From Myxococcus sp. RHSTA-1-4 (lineage in GTDB: Bacteria > Myxococcota > Myxococcia > Myxococcales > Myxococcaceae): a stretch of 64,000 bases of DNA. The stretch covers positions 1 through 64,000 of the forward strand of contig NZ_JAIQDG010000031.1 of the NCBI RefSeq assembly GCF_020037125.1, in the 5' to 3' direction. Each line of letters begins with the position of its first letter. The stretch's first letter is position 1. Both the position numbers and the translations under genes were made by a program. The notes under the pieces were generated by a model. That model saw only the letters and a list, made by a program, of their open reading frames with translations. It ran no database searches and had not been told where the DNA came from. Of this stretch, positions 41,067 to 49,344 are shown piece by piece.

Positions 41067-42170
41067 GTGTTGCGTCCCCCCTTCCTCCCACCGCCCGCCG
41101 AGGACCTGGAGACCTACGCGCAGCGGCTGCGCGTGGTGGCGGACGCCGCGCCGGTGATGCTGGCGTACGTGGACGCGACGGAGCGCTACCGCTTCGCCAA
41201 CACGGCCTACGCCGCGTGGTTCAACCTGCCCCGCGAGGCGATGCTCGGCCGCACCGTGCGCGAGGTCGTCGGAGACGCCGCCTACGAATTGCTGCGCCCC
41301 GCCGTGCACGTGGCGCTGGCGGGCCAGCGCGTCCACTTCGAGCGGCCCGTGCCCTACAGCGGCGGCACCCGCAGCATCAACGCCACCTACGTGCCGCACG
41401 TCCTGCCGGACGGCACCGTGGCGGGCTACGTCAGCACCGTGCTCGACGTCACCGAGCGCCTCCACGCCGAGGCGGAGCGCGAGCGCACCTCCCGCTTCCG
41501 GGAGCACTTCCTCGGCATCGTGAGCCATGACCTGCGCAACCCGCTGAGCGCCATCCTCGCCGGCGCCAACGCGCTCCTGCACGCGGCCACGCTGGACGAG
41601 CGGCAGGGCCGCGCGGTGGCCCGCATCGCCCGCAGCGCCGCCGGCATGGAGCGCATGATTGGGGACCTGCTGGACTTCACCCGCGCGCGGCTGGGAGACG
41701 GCTTCCCCCTGCAGCCCGGCCCCACGCACCTGGACGCGCTCTGCCAGGAGGTGATGGAGGAGCTGGAGGTGGCCTGGCCCACGCGAGAGCTGCGCGGCGT
41801 CCTGGCGCCGCTACCGCCGGGCCGCTGGGACCGCAACCGGCTCGTGCAGGTGGTGTCCAACCTGGTGGGCAACGCGCTCCAGCACAGCCCGGAGGGCACT
41901 CCGGTGACGGTGGTGACGCGCGCCGAGGGCCCGCTCGCCGTGCTGGAGGTCCACAACCACGGAGACCCCATTCCGCCCGAGCTGCAGCCACACCTCTTCG
42001 AGCCCTTCCGCCGCGGCCCACACACACCGGGACGGCGGGGGCTGGGCCTGGGGCTCTACATCGCGCACGAAATCGTCCGCGCGCACGGCGGCACCCTCAC
42101 GGTGCGCTCCTCCCAGGAGGAGGGAACGACCTTCACCGTGAGCCTGCCGCCGCGGCCGCCCTCGCGGTAG
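41067..42170 (+). CDS. PAS-domain sensor histidine kinase, soluble
   Basis: The product is 367 residues with a GTG start at 41067, no ATG being available before the PAS domain. PAS spans about 15-135 (APVMLAYVDATERYRFANTAYAAWF). HisKA has the H-box FLGIVSHDLRNPLSA. The ATPase domain has N box NLVGNALQHSPEG and G2 box GLGLGLY. There is no transmembrane segment, so it senses a cytoplasmic signal. No response regulator is in its transcript; the single-domain regulator 1.1 kb upstream is a candidate. Confidence 0.88.
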   Translation: MLRPPFLPPPAEDLETYAQRLRVVADAAPVMLAYVDATERYRFANTAYAAWFNLPREAMLGRTVREVVGDAAYELLRPAVHVALAGQRVHFERPVPYSGGTRSINATYVPHVLPDGTVAGYVSTVLDVTERLHAEAERERTSRFREHFLGIVSHDLRNPLSAILAGANALLHAATLDERQGRAVARIARSAAGMERMIGDLLDFTRARLGDGFPLQPGPTHLDALCQEVMEELEVAWPTRELRGVLAPLPPGRWDRNRLVQVVSNLVGNALQHSPEGTPVTVVTRAEGPLAVLEVHNHGDPIPPELQPHLFEPFRRGPHTPGRRGLGLGLYIAHEIVRAHGGTLTVRSSQEEGTTFTVSLPPRPPSR

Positions 42171-42187
42171 CGCCGCGCACACGCGCC

Positions 42188-42781
42188 TCACGAGCGGCGC
42201 GCACCCGTGAGCATCGCCGTCACCTGAGGGTCCAGCTTGAACGACTCGAAGAAGGCTTCCGCGTCCTGGGGCGGCTTGCCCTCCGGGTGCAGCAGGAGCT
42301 GCTGGTAGAGGCGCGGGCCCACCAGGAAGAAGCGGCCGCGCAGGTGGCGCGGGCCGGACACGCCCTCCACCTCCCAGCCAGGGAAGCCGTCCAGCATCAG
42401 CGGGCGCGAGGACAGGCCGGTGGCGCCCAGGGCCTCCAGGGCCCCGTGGCTGGCGCGGGCCACCACGTCGCGCGGGTCCGCCCTGGACACCGCGGCGGGA
42501 GGAAAGTCCGTATAGGAGACGTAGTAGGCGGTGTCCGCTTCCGGGCGTACGGCGATGAAGGTGTGGAGTGTCACCTCGCCGACCTCGGTGGCCTGCGAGC
42601 GGTGCTCCTCGCTCACCGGGGTGGGAATCGCGACGGAGAAGCCCCCCTCCGCGGACTGCATGACGGGGGCCGCCGCCTGGGCGGACGTGGCGGCGGTGGC
42701 GGCCGGCGCCTGCTGACGGGATGCACAGGCTCCCAGGGCCAACAGGGCCGCGAGCGGCGCGACTCGGCGCGAAATCTTCAT
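42188..42781 (-). CDS. Uncharacterised lipoprotein
   Basis: The product is 197 residues. The lipobox is LLALGACAS. A 25-residue Ala/Thr linker precedes a single alpha/beta domain (GGFSVAIPTPVSEEH, TAYYVSYTDFPPAAV, RFFLVGPRLYQQLLL, AFFESFKL). This pattern, an exported domain ending with a FFxSF(K/R)L motif, is common in proteins of unknown function. It is convergent with the PAS kinase gene. Confidence 0.7.
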   Translation of the reverse strand: MKISRRVAPLAALLALGACASRQQAPAATAATSAQAAAPVMQSAEGGFSVAIPTPVSEEHRSQATEVGEVTLHTFIAVRPEADTAYYVSYTDFPPAAVSRADPRDVVARASHGALEALGATGLSSRPLMLDGFPGWEVEGVSGPRHLRGRFFLVGPRLYQQLLLHPEGKPPQDAEAFFESFKLDPQVTAMLTGARRS

Positions 42782-42905
42782 ATTCCAGGAAACTCCCTTG
42801 GTGTGGTCCGGAAGGTACGTCCGGGGCCCGTAGTGCGCATCCTGCCTCCATGGGCCGACGCGTGGCAGGAAACGCTTCGGCGGACTGCGCCCGCAAGCCC
42901 CCCCG

Positions 42906-44366
42906 TCAGTGCAGGGTCCCCGACGGAGGCACTGGACTGGACGGCCCCGGCGCCTCCCCGGGGGGCCGGACCTCCACGGAGGCGAGCGGCAGGCGCACGC
43001 GGAAGACGGAGCCGACGCCGGGCTTGCTGTCCACCTCGATGCGGCCCCCGTGGGCCTCGACGATGCGGCGGGCCACGGACAGCCCCAGGCCCACGCCCGG
43101 GGCGCGCTGGCGGGCGTTGCCGGCGCGCTGGAAGGGGGCGAAGAGCAGGCGCTTCTCCTCCTCGGAGATGCCGATGCCCTGGTCCGTCACGCACAGCAGC
43201 ACCTCGCCGTCCTCACGGCGCACGGCCACGTCCACGCGGCTGCCGGCGGGCGAGTACTTCAGCGCGTTGCTGACCAGGTTGTGCAGCACCTGCTCCAGCC
43301 GGGCCGCGTCCGCGCGCACCAGCACGGGCGTGTCCGGCAGGGAGAGCTGGAGGACGTGGCCGCTGTCTCCGGAGCGGTAGAGCTCCACCACCTCGCCCGC
43401 CAGCTCGCGCGCGTCGCGCACCTCGGGCCGCAGCTCCAGCTTGCCGGCCTCGATGCGGGTGGAGTCGAGCAAGTCGCCCACCATCCTGTCCAGCCGCTCC
43501 ACCTGCCGGCCCACCAGCGCCAGGGTGCGCTCCATGCGCTCCGGGGTGAGCGGCGCGCGGCCCCGGCCCGTCAGGGCGGTGGACAGCTTGAGGGCGGACA
43601 GCGGGTTGCGCAGCTCGTGGGCCACGCCGGCCAGGAAGGCGAGCTGCTGGTCCTGCTGGTGGGCCAGGCTGTTGGCCATCTCGTTGAAGGTGCGCGCCAT
43701 GTCGCGCAGCTCGGTGGGCCCCGCCACGGGCGCGCGGGTGCGCTTGCGCCCGGAGCCGAAGCGGCGCATGGCCTCGCTGATGTCACGCAGCGGCTGGAGG
43801 GCGATGCGCCGCAGCAGCACGGAGACGACCACCGCCCCCAGCAGCAGCAGCGCGCCGAGCGCGAACCCCACGATGTCGGCCAGGCGGTTCGTCCGCACCG
43901 CCTGGTCGCGCGCGTCCCGGGCCTCGGCCACGTTGATTTCGATGACCTGCTCCAGCCCGTTCAGCGCGGCGTCGAGCGACGGCGTCTGCCTCGCGCCCCG
44001 GGCCCCCTGCCGCGCGAGGTAGACGTCGATGTCCCGGGCGACCTGCTCCAGCAGCGCGCGCTCGGTGTCGGTCGCGGCGATGCTCCTCAGCTCGTCGAGC
44101 TGGGGGCGCAGGGAGGCCTCCAGTTCCTGGCGCGTGGCGCGCCCCGTGCCCATGGGCACCGTGGTGAGCCCCTCCCGGACGAGCCGCACGTGGGAGAGCA
44201 GGCCGACCTCCACCTCCTCGGCGAGCCGGACGCCCTCGACGGAGTCGCGCAGGGTCTTGGTGGACCGGTCCAGCACGCTCGTCAGCACGACGAGCGAGAT
44301 GGCGGCCGCCAGCGTGAGGAAGGCCAGCAGGCCGATGGCGGCGGCGAGCCAGGCACGCAGGCTCAT
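42906..44366 (-). CDS. Transmembrane sensor histidine kinase with HAMP domain
   Basis: The product is 486 residues, start 44366 with GGGAGG. Transmembrane helices are near 5-27 and 170-192, with an outer helical sensor of about 140 residues between them (four-helix bundle style). HAMP follows (LLRRIALQPLRDISEAM, TELRDMARTFNEMA). HisKA H-box is AGVAHELRNPLSA. The ATPase domain has NLVSNALKYSPAG, DQGIGIS and GVGLGLS. No partner regulator gene is adjacent. The C-terminal tail is Pro-rich. Confidence 0.9.
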   Translation of the reverse strand: MSLRAWLAAAIGLLAFLTLAAAISLVVLTSVLDRSTKTLRDSVEGVRLAEEVEVGLLSHVRLVREGLTTVPMGTGRATRQELEASLRPQLDELRSIAATDTERALLEQVARDIDVYLARQGARGARQTPSLDAALNGLEQVIEINVAEARDARDQAVRTNRLADIVGFALGALLLLGAVVVSVLLRRIALQPLRDISEAMRRFGSGRKRTRAPVAGPTELRDMARTFNEMANSLAHQQDQQLAFLAGVAHELRNPLSALKLSTALTGRGRAPLTPERMERTLALVGRQVERLDRMVGDLLDSTRIEAGKLELRPEVRDARELAGEVVELYRSGDSGHVLQLSLPDTPVLVRADAARLEQVLHNLVSNALKYSPAGSRVDVAVRREDGEVLLCVTDQGIGISEEEKRLLFAPFQRAGNARQRAPGVGLGLSVARRIVEAHGGRIEVDSKPGVGSVFRVRLPLASVEVRPPGEAPGPSSPVPPSGTLH

Positions 44367-44635
44367 ACGGCCTCCCGAAGAAGCACGCGGGTGCCGCTCG
44401 GCACCGGGCCAACAGCGGGGAATCTCACGCGGGGCCTCCCGGAAACCGGGGGCGTGGGTGGACAGCGCCCCCTTCCTGACTGGAGGAACAAGCACGCCGC
44501 GAGGGGGATTCGCGGACTGGACAGCAGGCGGGCACGGGGAGAGTCTCCCTGCACGGCGCCAGCGCCGGCCGGCTCCGTCCGTGCTAGGAGGAGGGCCGTG
44601 GCAGGCAAGCGTCCCAGGCCACGTGCGAGGTCTCC

Positions 44636-45019
44636 ATGGACATACTCTCCCAGCCGGTACGCACCCTGAAATTCGATGGCTTCTGGCGCTGGCTCCAGGA
44701 ACACACGCACTGCATCCTGCGCTGTGGCTCCGTGGACGCGATGCTCTACGACCACGACGACTTCCACTGGGCCCTCCTGGAGGAGGAGCGCCAGTTCATC
44801 GTGCAGGTGCTCAAGGGCAAGGTGCTCGTGGGCGAGCTGGTGCTGGCGGGCCGTGAGGTGGCGGAGGTCAACGTCGCTCCGGACCCGGACACCGGCGCCC
44901 AGGGCCACGTCCTGGTGGAGTTGATGGGCGGCCCGAAGGAGGACCGGCAGGTCCTCTACCACTTCGTCATGGCCCACGGCATCGACCCGGCCCCGGGCCA
45001 CAAGGACCTCAAGCACTGA
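44636..45019 (+). CDS. Small uncharacterised protein
   Basis: The product is 127 residues. The start at 44636 follows GAGGTCTCC. The sequence LKFDGFWRWLQEHTHCIL then DFHWALLEEERQFIVQVLKG suggests a compact alpha/beta domain. The last part (GHVLVELMGGPKEDRQ, FVMAHGIDP) is well conserved in character. No family, signal peptide or membrane segment is recognised. It converges on the glycosyltransferase gene with an 11-bp overlap. Confidence 0.6.
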   Translation: MDILSQPVRTLKFDGFWRWLQEHTHCILRCGSVDAMLYDHDDFHWALLEEERQFIVQVLKGKVLVGELVLAGREVAEVNVAPDPDTGAQGHVLVELMGGPKEDRQVLYHFVMAHGIDPAPGHKDLKH

Positions 45020-46019
45020 GCAGCACGCGCTCGAGGTGCGCCACGGCGTCCCGGGTGCCGCTGACGTACGGCCCGGGCCTCCGGGCCGGGCGCGAGCGGG
45101 CGAGCAGGACGGCGCGTTCCACCAGTTCGTCCATGGAGCCGGCCCGCTCGTCGTGACGCAGCCGGAGCGCCTGCCGGTCATAGAGCCGGGGACGCGCCAG
45201 GGCCACGAACGGAGTGCCCGTCACGCGCGCCTCGTGCACGGTGTTGTAGCCCCCCGCTCCCACCAGCACATCCACGCCGGGAAGCACGGCCAGCGCGGGC
45301 CACACGGACACGCGGAGTGGGTGGGGCCGGAGCGACGCCGGCACCGGAGGCACCAGCCACCTCACGAGCGCCGTGTCCCCCAGCCGCGTCTGGAGCCGCG
45401 AGGCGATGGCGCCCGCCTCCGCCACCTCCGCCGGGGTGCCGCACCCCATCACCGCGACCAGCGGCCGTTCATCCTCCACCGGGACACCCAGCCGCGCGCG
45501 GGCCTCGGCGCGAGGCTTCAGCTCCCCCTCCTCCAGCAGCAACCATGGCGCGGTCCGCACGGCGCGGGGATGCCCGGCGAAGGGCGCGTCCTCGCCCGGA
45601 ACGAGCAGCAAATCGAAGGCGTCCACCGCGCGCGCGACGTCGAATCGCTCCACATAGGCGGGGTTGAGGTCGCGGTGGATGAGCACCTTCCGCGCGCGAA
45701 GGCCCGGCAGCAGCGGCGCCAACTCGCCGCCCAGGCCCCGAGGAAAGGCGTCCACGACGAAGACGTCCGGGCGCTCGGCATCGAGCCACCGCGCCACGGC
45801 CCCGCGCACGGCCTGCTTGTCCAGCGCCGCGCCCGGGCGCCACACCGTGACACCGGGCCCCAGCACCTCCTCCAGCGGCAGGCCCGAGGCGAACGGGCTG
45901 TTCGTGAGCAGCGTGACGGCGTGCCCCCGGCGCGCGGCCATGCGGGCGAGCGCGCCGGCGCGGGTGAGGTGCCCCATCCCACCGCCGAGCGCGTAGACGA
46001 GCCAGCGAAGGGCGGCCAT
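45009..46019 (-). CDS. MurG-like glycosyltransferase (GT-B fold)
   Basis: The product is 336 residues, start 46019 (GGGAG upstream). The N-terminal domain opens WLVYALGGGMGHLTRA, the Gly-rich loop of GT-B enzymes that scan like MurG/GT28. The C-terminal domain has VDVLVGAGGYNTVHEA, the nucleotide-sugar binding motif. Acceptor and donor are unknown. It is the last of four overlapping genes (47.06 kb to 45.0 kb), and two further glycosyltransferases lie nearby, suggesting a surface-glycan locus. Confidence 0.78.
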   Translation of the reverse strand: MAALRWLVYALGGGMGHLTRAGALARMAARRGHAVTLLTNSPFASGLPLEEVLGPGVTVWRPGAALDKQAVRGAVARWLDAERPDVFVVDAFPRGLGGELAPLLPGLRARKVLIHRDLNPAYVERFDVARAVDAFDLLLVPGEDAPFAGHPRAVRTAPWLLLEEGELKPRAEARARLGVPVEDERPLVAVMGCGTPAEVAEAGAIASRLQTRLGDTALVRWLVPPVPASLRPHPLRVSVWPALAVLPGVDVLVGAGGYNTVHEARVTGTPFVALARPRLYDRQALRLRHDERAGSMDELVERAVLLARSRPARRPGPYVSGTRDAVAHLERVLLSA

Positions 46020-46405
46020 CAGCTCCCGCCCAGGTCCTCCTCGAAGGAGGCGTCGTCCTCGTTGCGGAGGCTCTCGCCGTCCGCCTCGGTGAAGTCGTTC
46101 GGGTCCCTGGACGAGCCGCGCCCCCACACGGAGCCGGGGCCGTAGTAGCCGTAGTCCTTGTAGTAGTAGCTCGGGTCGTCCTCATCCAGGCTCGAGTCCG
46201 TGTCGCCGTCCGCCTCGCCGCCGTCGTCCTCGTCGTCCGCCTCGGTGCACGAGAGGCAGAGCGTCTCCGCCTCCGCGAAGGTGACGTGGTCCTTGCACAG
46301 AATCTTCCCGCAGCGGCCGCACGCCGCCGCCATGGGCTGGCCGCACTCGTGCGAGAAGAGGAAGCCGGTGCTCTCCTGGCACGGGGCCTCGGAAGGAGGG
46401 CTCAT
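46019..46405 (-). CDS. Small acidic zinc-finger protein
   Basis: The product is 128 residues. The N-terminal 55 residues hold CGRCGKILCKDH and CLSC, a B-box-like zinc site. The rest is very acidic (DDEDDGGEADGDTDSSLDED), with a Tyr-rich patch (YYYKDYGYYG). It is probably a regulatory or adaptor protein; no family is certain. Start and stop overlap both neighbours (4 bp upstream, 1 bp downstream), so it is translated with them. Confidence 0.65.
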   Translation of the reverse strand: MSPPSEAPCQESTGFLFSHECGQPMAAACGRCGKILCKDHVTFAEAETLCLSCTEADDEDDGGEADGDTDSSLDEDDPSYYYKDYGYYGPGSVWGRGSSRDPNDFTEADGESLRNEDDASFEEDLGGS

Positions 46406-47061
46406 GGCTGCCGGGCCTCCGACTGGAGGAAGAAGAGCAGCGCCACGCGCAGCGGCAGGTCCAGCCGCTCGAAGGCGAGGCACGCGGCGGCGTCGGCGCG
46501 CACCAGCGACTTCGTGGCCAGCAGCGTGCGCCCGCTCGCGTCACGCAGGGACACCTTGCCCTCGCGAAGCTTCACCCGGGCCACCTCGCTCCCGGCGGCG
46601 TCCTGGATGTCGGCCCCGTCGTCACTCGGGGATACGGAGTAGAGGAGCGCGCCCTTCGCGTCGTTGAGCCGCCAGCCGGGGCCCTGGCGCGCGAGGGTGA
46701 AGAGAATCTGCCGCTGCTCGGCGTCACGCACGGTGAGCGCGCCGCCCGCGGAGCCGACGACGTAGCCGAGCACGGCATCGTCCGGGCCCGAGATTTTGAG
46801 CGCGGTGCCCTTCCACTTGTAGCGCGCCAGCTCCTTGTCCTCGCCGTCCACCAGCTTGGCGCCGTCCTCCTTCGGCTTGAGGGAGAAGCGCTCGCGGTCG
46901 TCCGCGTCCTTGAACTTGAGCTTGCCGGAGGCGCTGGCCTCGTCGCTGGCGGCGGCACTCTGCTGGGAGCGGGGCGCCTGGGCCTCGGAGCCACCGGGCT
47001 TGGAGCAGCCGGCCGCGCTCGTGAGCACCACCAGGGAGAGGAAGAGGAAACGGGACATCAT
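46402..47061 (-). CDS. Uncharacterised lipoprotein
   Basis: The product is 219 residues. Lipobox TSAAGCSKP. A Ser/Ala linker leads into beta hairpin repeats about 20 residues long (FSLKPKEDGAKLVDGEDKEL, LTVRDAEQRQILFTLARQ, GKVSLRDASGRTLL). These recall tubby-like or propeller-like strands. The C-terminal LRADAAACLAF-type helix ends it. The start ATGATG overlaps the upstream stop and the stop overlaps the zinc-finger gene, so it belongs to a four-gene unit. Confidence 0.65.
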   Translation of the reverse strand: MMSRFLFLSLVVLTSAAGCSKPGGSEAQAPRSQQSAAASDEASASGKLKFKDADDRERFSLKPKEDGAKLVDGEDKELARYKWKGTALKISGPDDAVLGYVVGSAGGALTVRDAEQRQILFTLARQGPGWRLNDAKGALLYSVSPSDDGADIQDAAGSEVARVKLREGKVSLRDASGRTLLATKSLVRADAAACLAFERLDLPLRVALLFFLQSEARQP

Positions 47062-48068
47062 GAGGAGGCCCTCGCCGGCTCCCGCTTGCGCAGGGCCGTG
47101 GAGTAGTTGAGCACCTGGTAGAGGCTCAGCAGCGACATCAGCGCGGCGCGGGGAGCGTCACAGAATGGGGGCTTCACGCCCTCCTGTGCCGCCCAGTCGC
47201 GAGCCATCCCGACACGCAGGGCGAGCCGGTCTTCCGCCACGTCCAGCCGCGAGAGCGACGCGCCCTGGGGCAGCCGCACCGCCTGCCGCGCCTGAGCGCC
47301 GAGCCGGGCGAGCTGGGGGTGGCGCTCCGGCTTCACGCGGAGGTGGACATGGAGGAACGACACGCCCTTCTGCTTGCGCTTCGTCTTGTACTTGCCCCGG
47401 GGATTGCGCCGCGTGCGGCTCCGGGCCTGGAGCCGCTCCTCCATGCCGAGCCGCAGGTGCGTGCCGTCCCGCAACCGCACCTGGAAGGAGAGCCACCGCT
47501 GGGCGAAGGACTCGGCGTTCCAGTCCTTCACCTTGCCCCGCTTCGTGAGGTACCGCGCATCCTGGGTGGGACGGAAGTCCAGCTCCACCGCCACGGGCTC
47601 GTCCGGAGCGATGTCCTTGCGCAGCCGCTGGAGGATGCGGGCCACCAGCTCGTAGCGCCGGTTCTCCAGGTCCAGCCCGCTGTAGCGCGCGGCCACGATG
47701 AAGCAGACGACCATGGCCACGAACGACACCGCGGACATGCCGGCGCCCACGGGCCCTACGGGCGTGATGAGCGCCCCGACGAAGAACAGGGCCGCCAGGG
47801 CAGCGAAGGCACGGCCTCGGCCGTTCCACGACTTCTTCTTCTCCTCCATCTCCGCGTCGATGGCGCGAAGCCTGCCGAGGTCCGCCATCACCACGCTGAC
47901 GGGAGCGCTGTTGCGGTAGAGCCGTTCGGAGCGGAGCAGGTTGAGGTCGAAGGCCACGGCGGGAAGCTCCCCCTCGGAGCAACGGAAGACGAAGGAGCGT
48001 ACGGGCGCCCCGCCGCGAGGGTCAAACGCTCCGGTTTGCCGGCCATGGGCGGGGCGCGGTACCAACAT
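47058..48068 (-). CDS. Membrane protein of unknown function, first gene of a four-gene unit
   Basis: The product is 336 residues if it starts at ATG 48068. The start is doubtful because that codon shares two bases with the start of the divergent glycosyltransferase and has no ribosome binding site. Two transmembrane helices (AFAALAALFFVGALITPVG, VSFVAMVVCFIVAARYSG) separate a 75-residue N-terminal part from a cytoplasmic domain. That domain has a basic loop (RSRTRRNPRGKYKTKRKQKG). The C-terminus is predicted helical. No family is recognised. Confidence 0.6.
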   Translation of the reverse strand: MLVPRPAHGRQTGAFDPRGGAPVRSFVFRCSEGELPAVAFDLNLLRSERLYRNSAPVSVVMADLGRLRAIDAEMEEKKKSWNGRGRAFAALAALFFVGALITPVGPVGAGMSAVSFVAMVVCFIVAARYSGLDLENRRYELVARILQRLRKDIAPDEPVAVELDFRPTQDARYLTKRGKVKDWNAESFAQRWLSFQVRLRDGTHLRLGMEERLQARSRTRRNPRGKYKTKRKQKGVSFLHVHLRVKPERHPQLARLGAQARQAVRLPQGASLSRLDVAEDRLALRVGMARDWAAQEGVKPPFCDAPRAALMSLLSLYQVLNYSTALRKREPARASS

Positions 48069-49317
48069 GGGCGTGTCCCCGCCCTCCCCGTCCGGCACCG
48101 GCATCATCTACGCGTCGTTCGACCGCTTCCCCGCGCCCAAGGGGGCGGCGGTGCACATCCGGGCCTTCGTGGAGGCGCTGGGCGAGGCCTTCGGCGGCGT
48201 GGACCTGCTGGCCCTGCGGGACGCCAGCACCGTGGGCACGGGTCCGCTCCCACTCGCGGAAGGGGTGACGTATCACCCGCTGGAGGCGCGGGGGCGGGAC
48301 CTGGTGGCGCAGGCGCTGTCGTTCCGCGCGCACCTGGCGGCGTGGTGGCGGGACAGGCCGAGGGCGGCGGTGGTGCACGTGCGCTCCATCTTCGAGGGCT
48401 ACCCGGTAGCCCGGCGGAAGGAGGCGCTGACGGACGCGCTGGTGTTCGAGGTGAACGGGCTGCCGTCCATCGAGCTGAAGTACCACCACCCCGACGTGGC
48501 GGAGGACGCGGAGCTGCTACGCAAGCTGGTGGCGCAGGAGGACCTGTGCCTCTCGCGCGCGGACCTGCTGGTGACGCCGAGCGAGGTGACGGCGGAGTAC
48601 CTGGTGAAGCGCGGCGCGGAGCCGGGCCGCGTGCGGGTGATTCCAAACGGGGTGGACCTGGAGGTGTTCCGGTACGCGCCACCGCGCCCGCCCGAGGCGG
48701 GGCGTCCGGTGCGGCTGCTGTACAGCGGGACGATGACGTCGTGGCAGGGCGTGCACCACGCCATCGAGGCGTGCCGGCTGCTGCGGCGGGAGCTGCCGGC
48801 GGTGCTGACGCTGGTGGGTCCGCTGCGGAAGAACGGGCGGCGGGCGCTGATGGACCGGTGCGGGGACCTGCTGCTGGAGGGCGCGGTGGAGTTGCTGGAG
48901 CCGCTTCCGCAGGAGGAGCTGGCGAGGCTGCATCACCAATCTGACGTGGTGCTGGTGCCGCTGCCGGTGAATGACCGCAACTGCGTGCAGGGCTGCTGCC
49001 CGCTGAAGCTGCTGGAGGCCATGGCCACGGGCACGCCGGTGGTGGCGAGCAACCTCCCCGTGGTGCGCACCCTGGCCGGACCGGACGAGGTGATGCTGAT
49101 ACGGCCGGGCTCGGCGAAGGCGATTGTGGAGGCGGTGAAGGCGCTGCGAGCGGACGAGGCCCTCGGGCCGGCGCTGAGCGCGAAGGCCCGGGCGCGGGTG
49201 GAGCGGGACTTCCCGTGGGGCCGTGCACAGGCCGCGCTGGTGCGAGCCTATGAAGAGACCTTCGGGATGGCGCGGGCCAGCACGCGCCGGAGCACGTCCG
49301 CCTCGTTGTTGGCCTGA
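48067..49317 (+). CDS. GT4-family glycosyltransferase
   Basis: The product is 416 residues from ATG 48067. N-terminal GT-B domain: IIYASFDRFPAPKGAAVHI. C-terminal domain: RVRVIPNGVDLEVF, LLYSGTMTSWQGV and CPLKLLEAMATGTPVVAS with the EX7E-type glutamate. The last 24 codons lie inside a 95-bp sequence repeated 6,000 bp downstream. Before the island inserted, its 3' end overlapped that of the opposite glycosyltransferase gene by about 70 bp. Its own coding sequence is intact. Confidence 0.85.
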   Translation: MGVSPPSPSGTGIIYASFDRFPAPKGAAVHIRAFVEALGEAFGGVDLLALRDASTVGTGPLPLAEGVTYHPLEARGRDLVAQALSFRAHLAAWWRDRPRAAVVHVRSIFEGYPVARRKEALTDALVFEVNGLPSIELKYHHPDVAEDAELLRKLVAQEDLCLSRADLLVTPSEVTAEYLVKRGAEPGRVRVIPNGVDLEVFRYAPPRPPEAGRPVRLLYSGTMTSWQGVHHAIEACRLLRRELPAVLTLVGPLRKNGRRALMDRCGDLLLEGAVELLEPLPQEELARLHHQSDVVLVPLPVNDRNCVQGCCPLKLLEAMATGTPVVASNLPVVRTLAGPDEVMLIRPGSAKAIVEAVKALRADEALGPALSAKARARVERDFPWGRAQAALVRAYEETFGMARASTRRSTSASLLA

Positions 49318-49340
49318 AAGCGCTCCTCGATGCGCTGCCG
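49246..49340. repeat. Left 95-bp direct repeat of the inserted island
   Basis: It is identical to 55246-55340 except for one base (G at 49272, A at 55272). It starts within codon 394 of the plus-strand glycosyltransferase. In the opposite frame it encodes the last 30 residues plus stop of the minus-strand glycosyltransferase (FQANNEADVLRRVLAR). Identity ends sharply on both sides. Confidence 0.93.
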
Positions 49341-49344
49341 CGAC

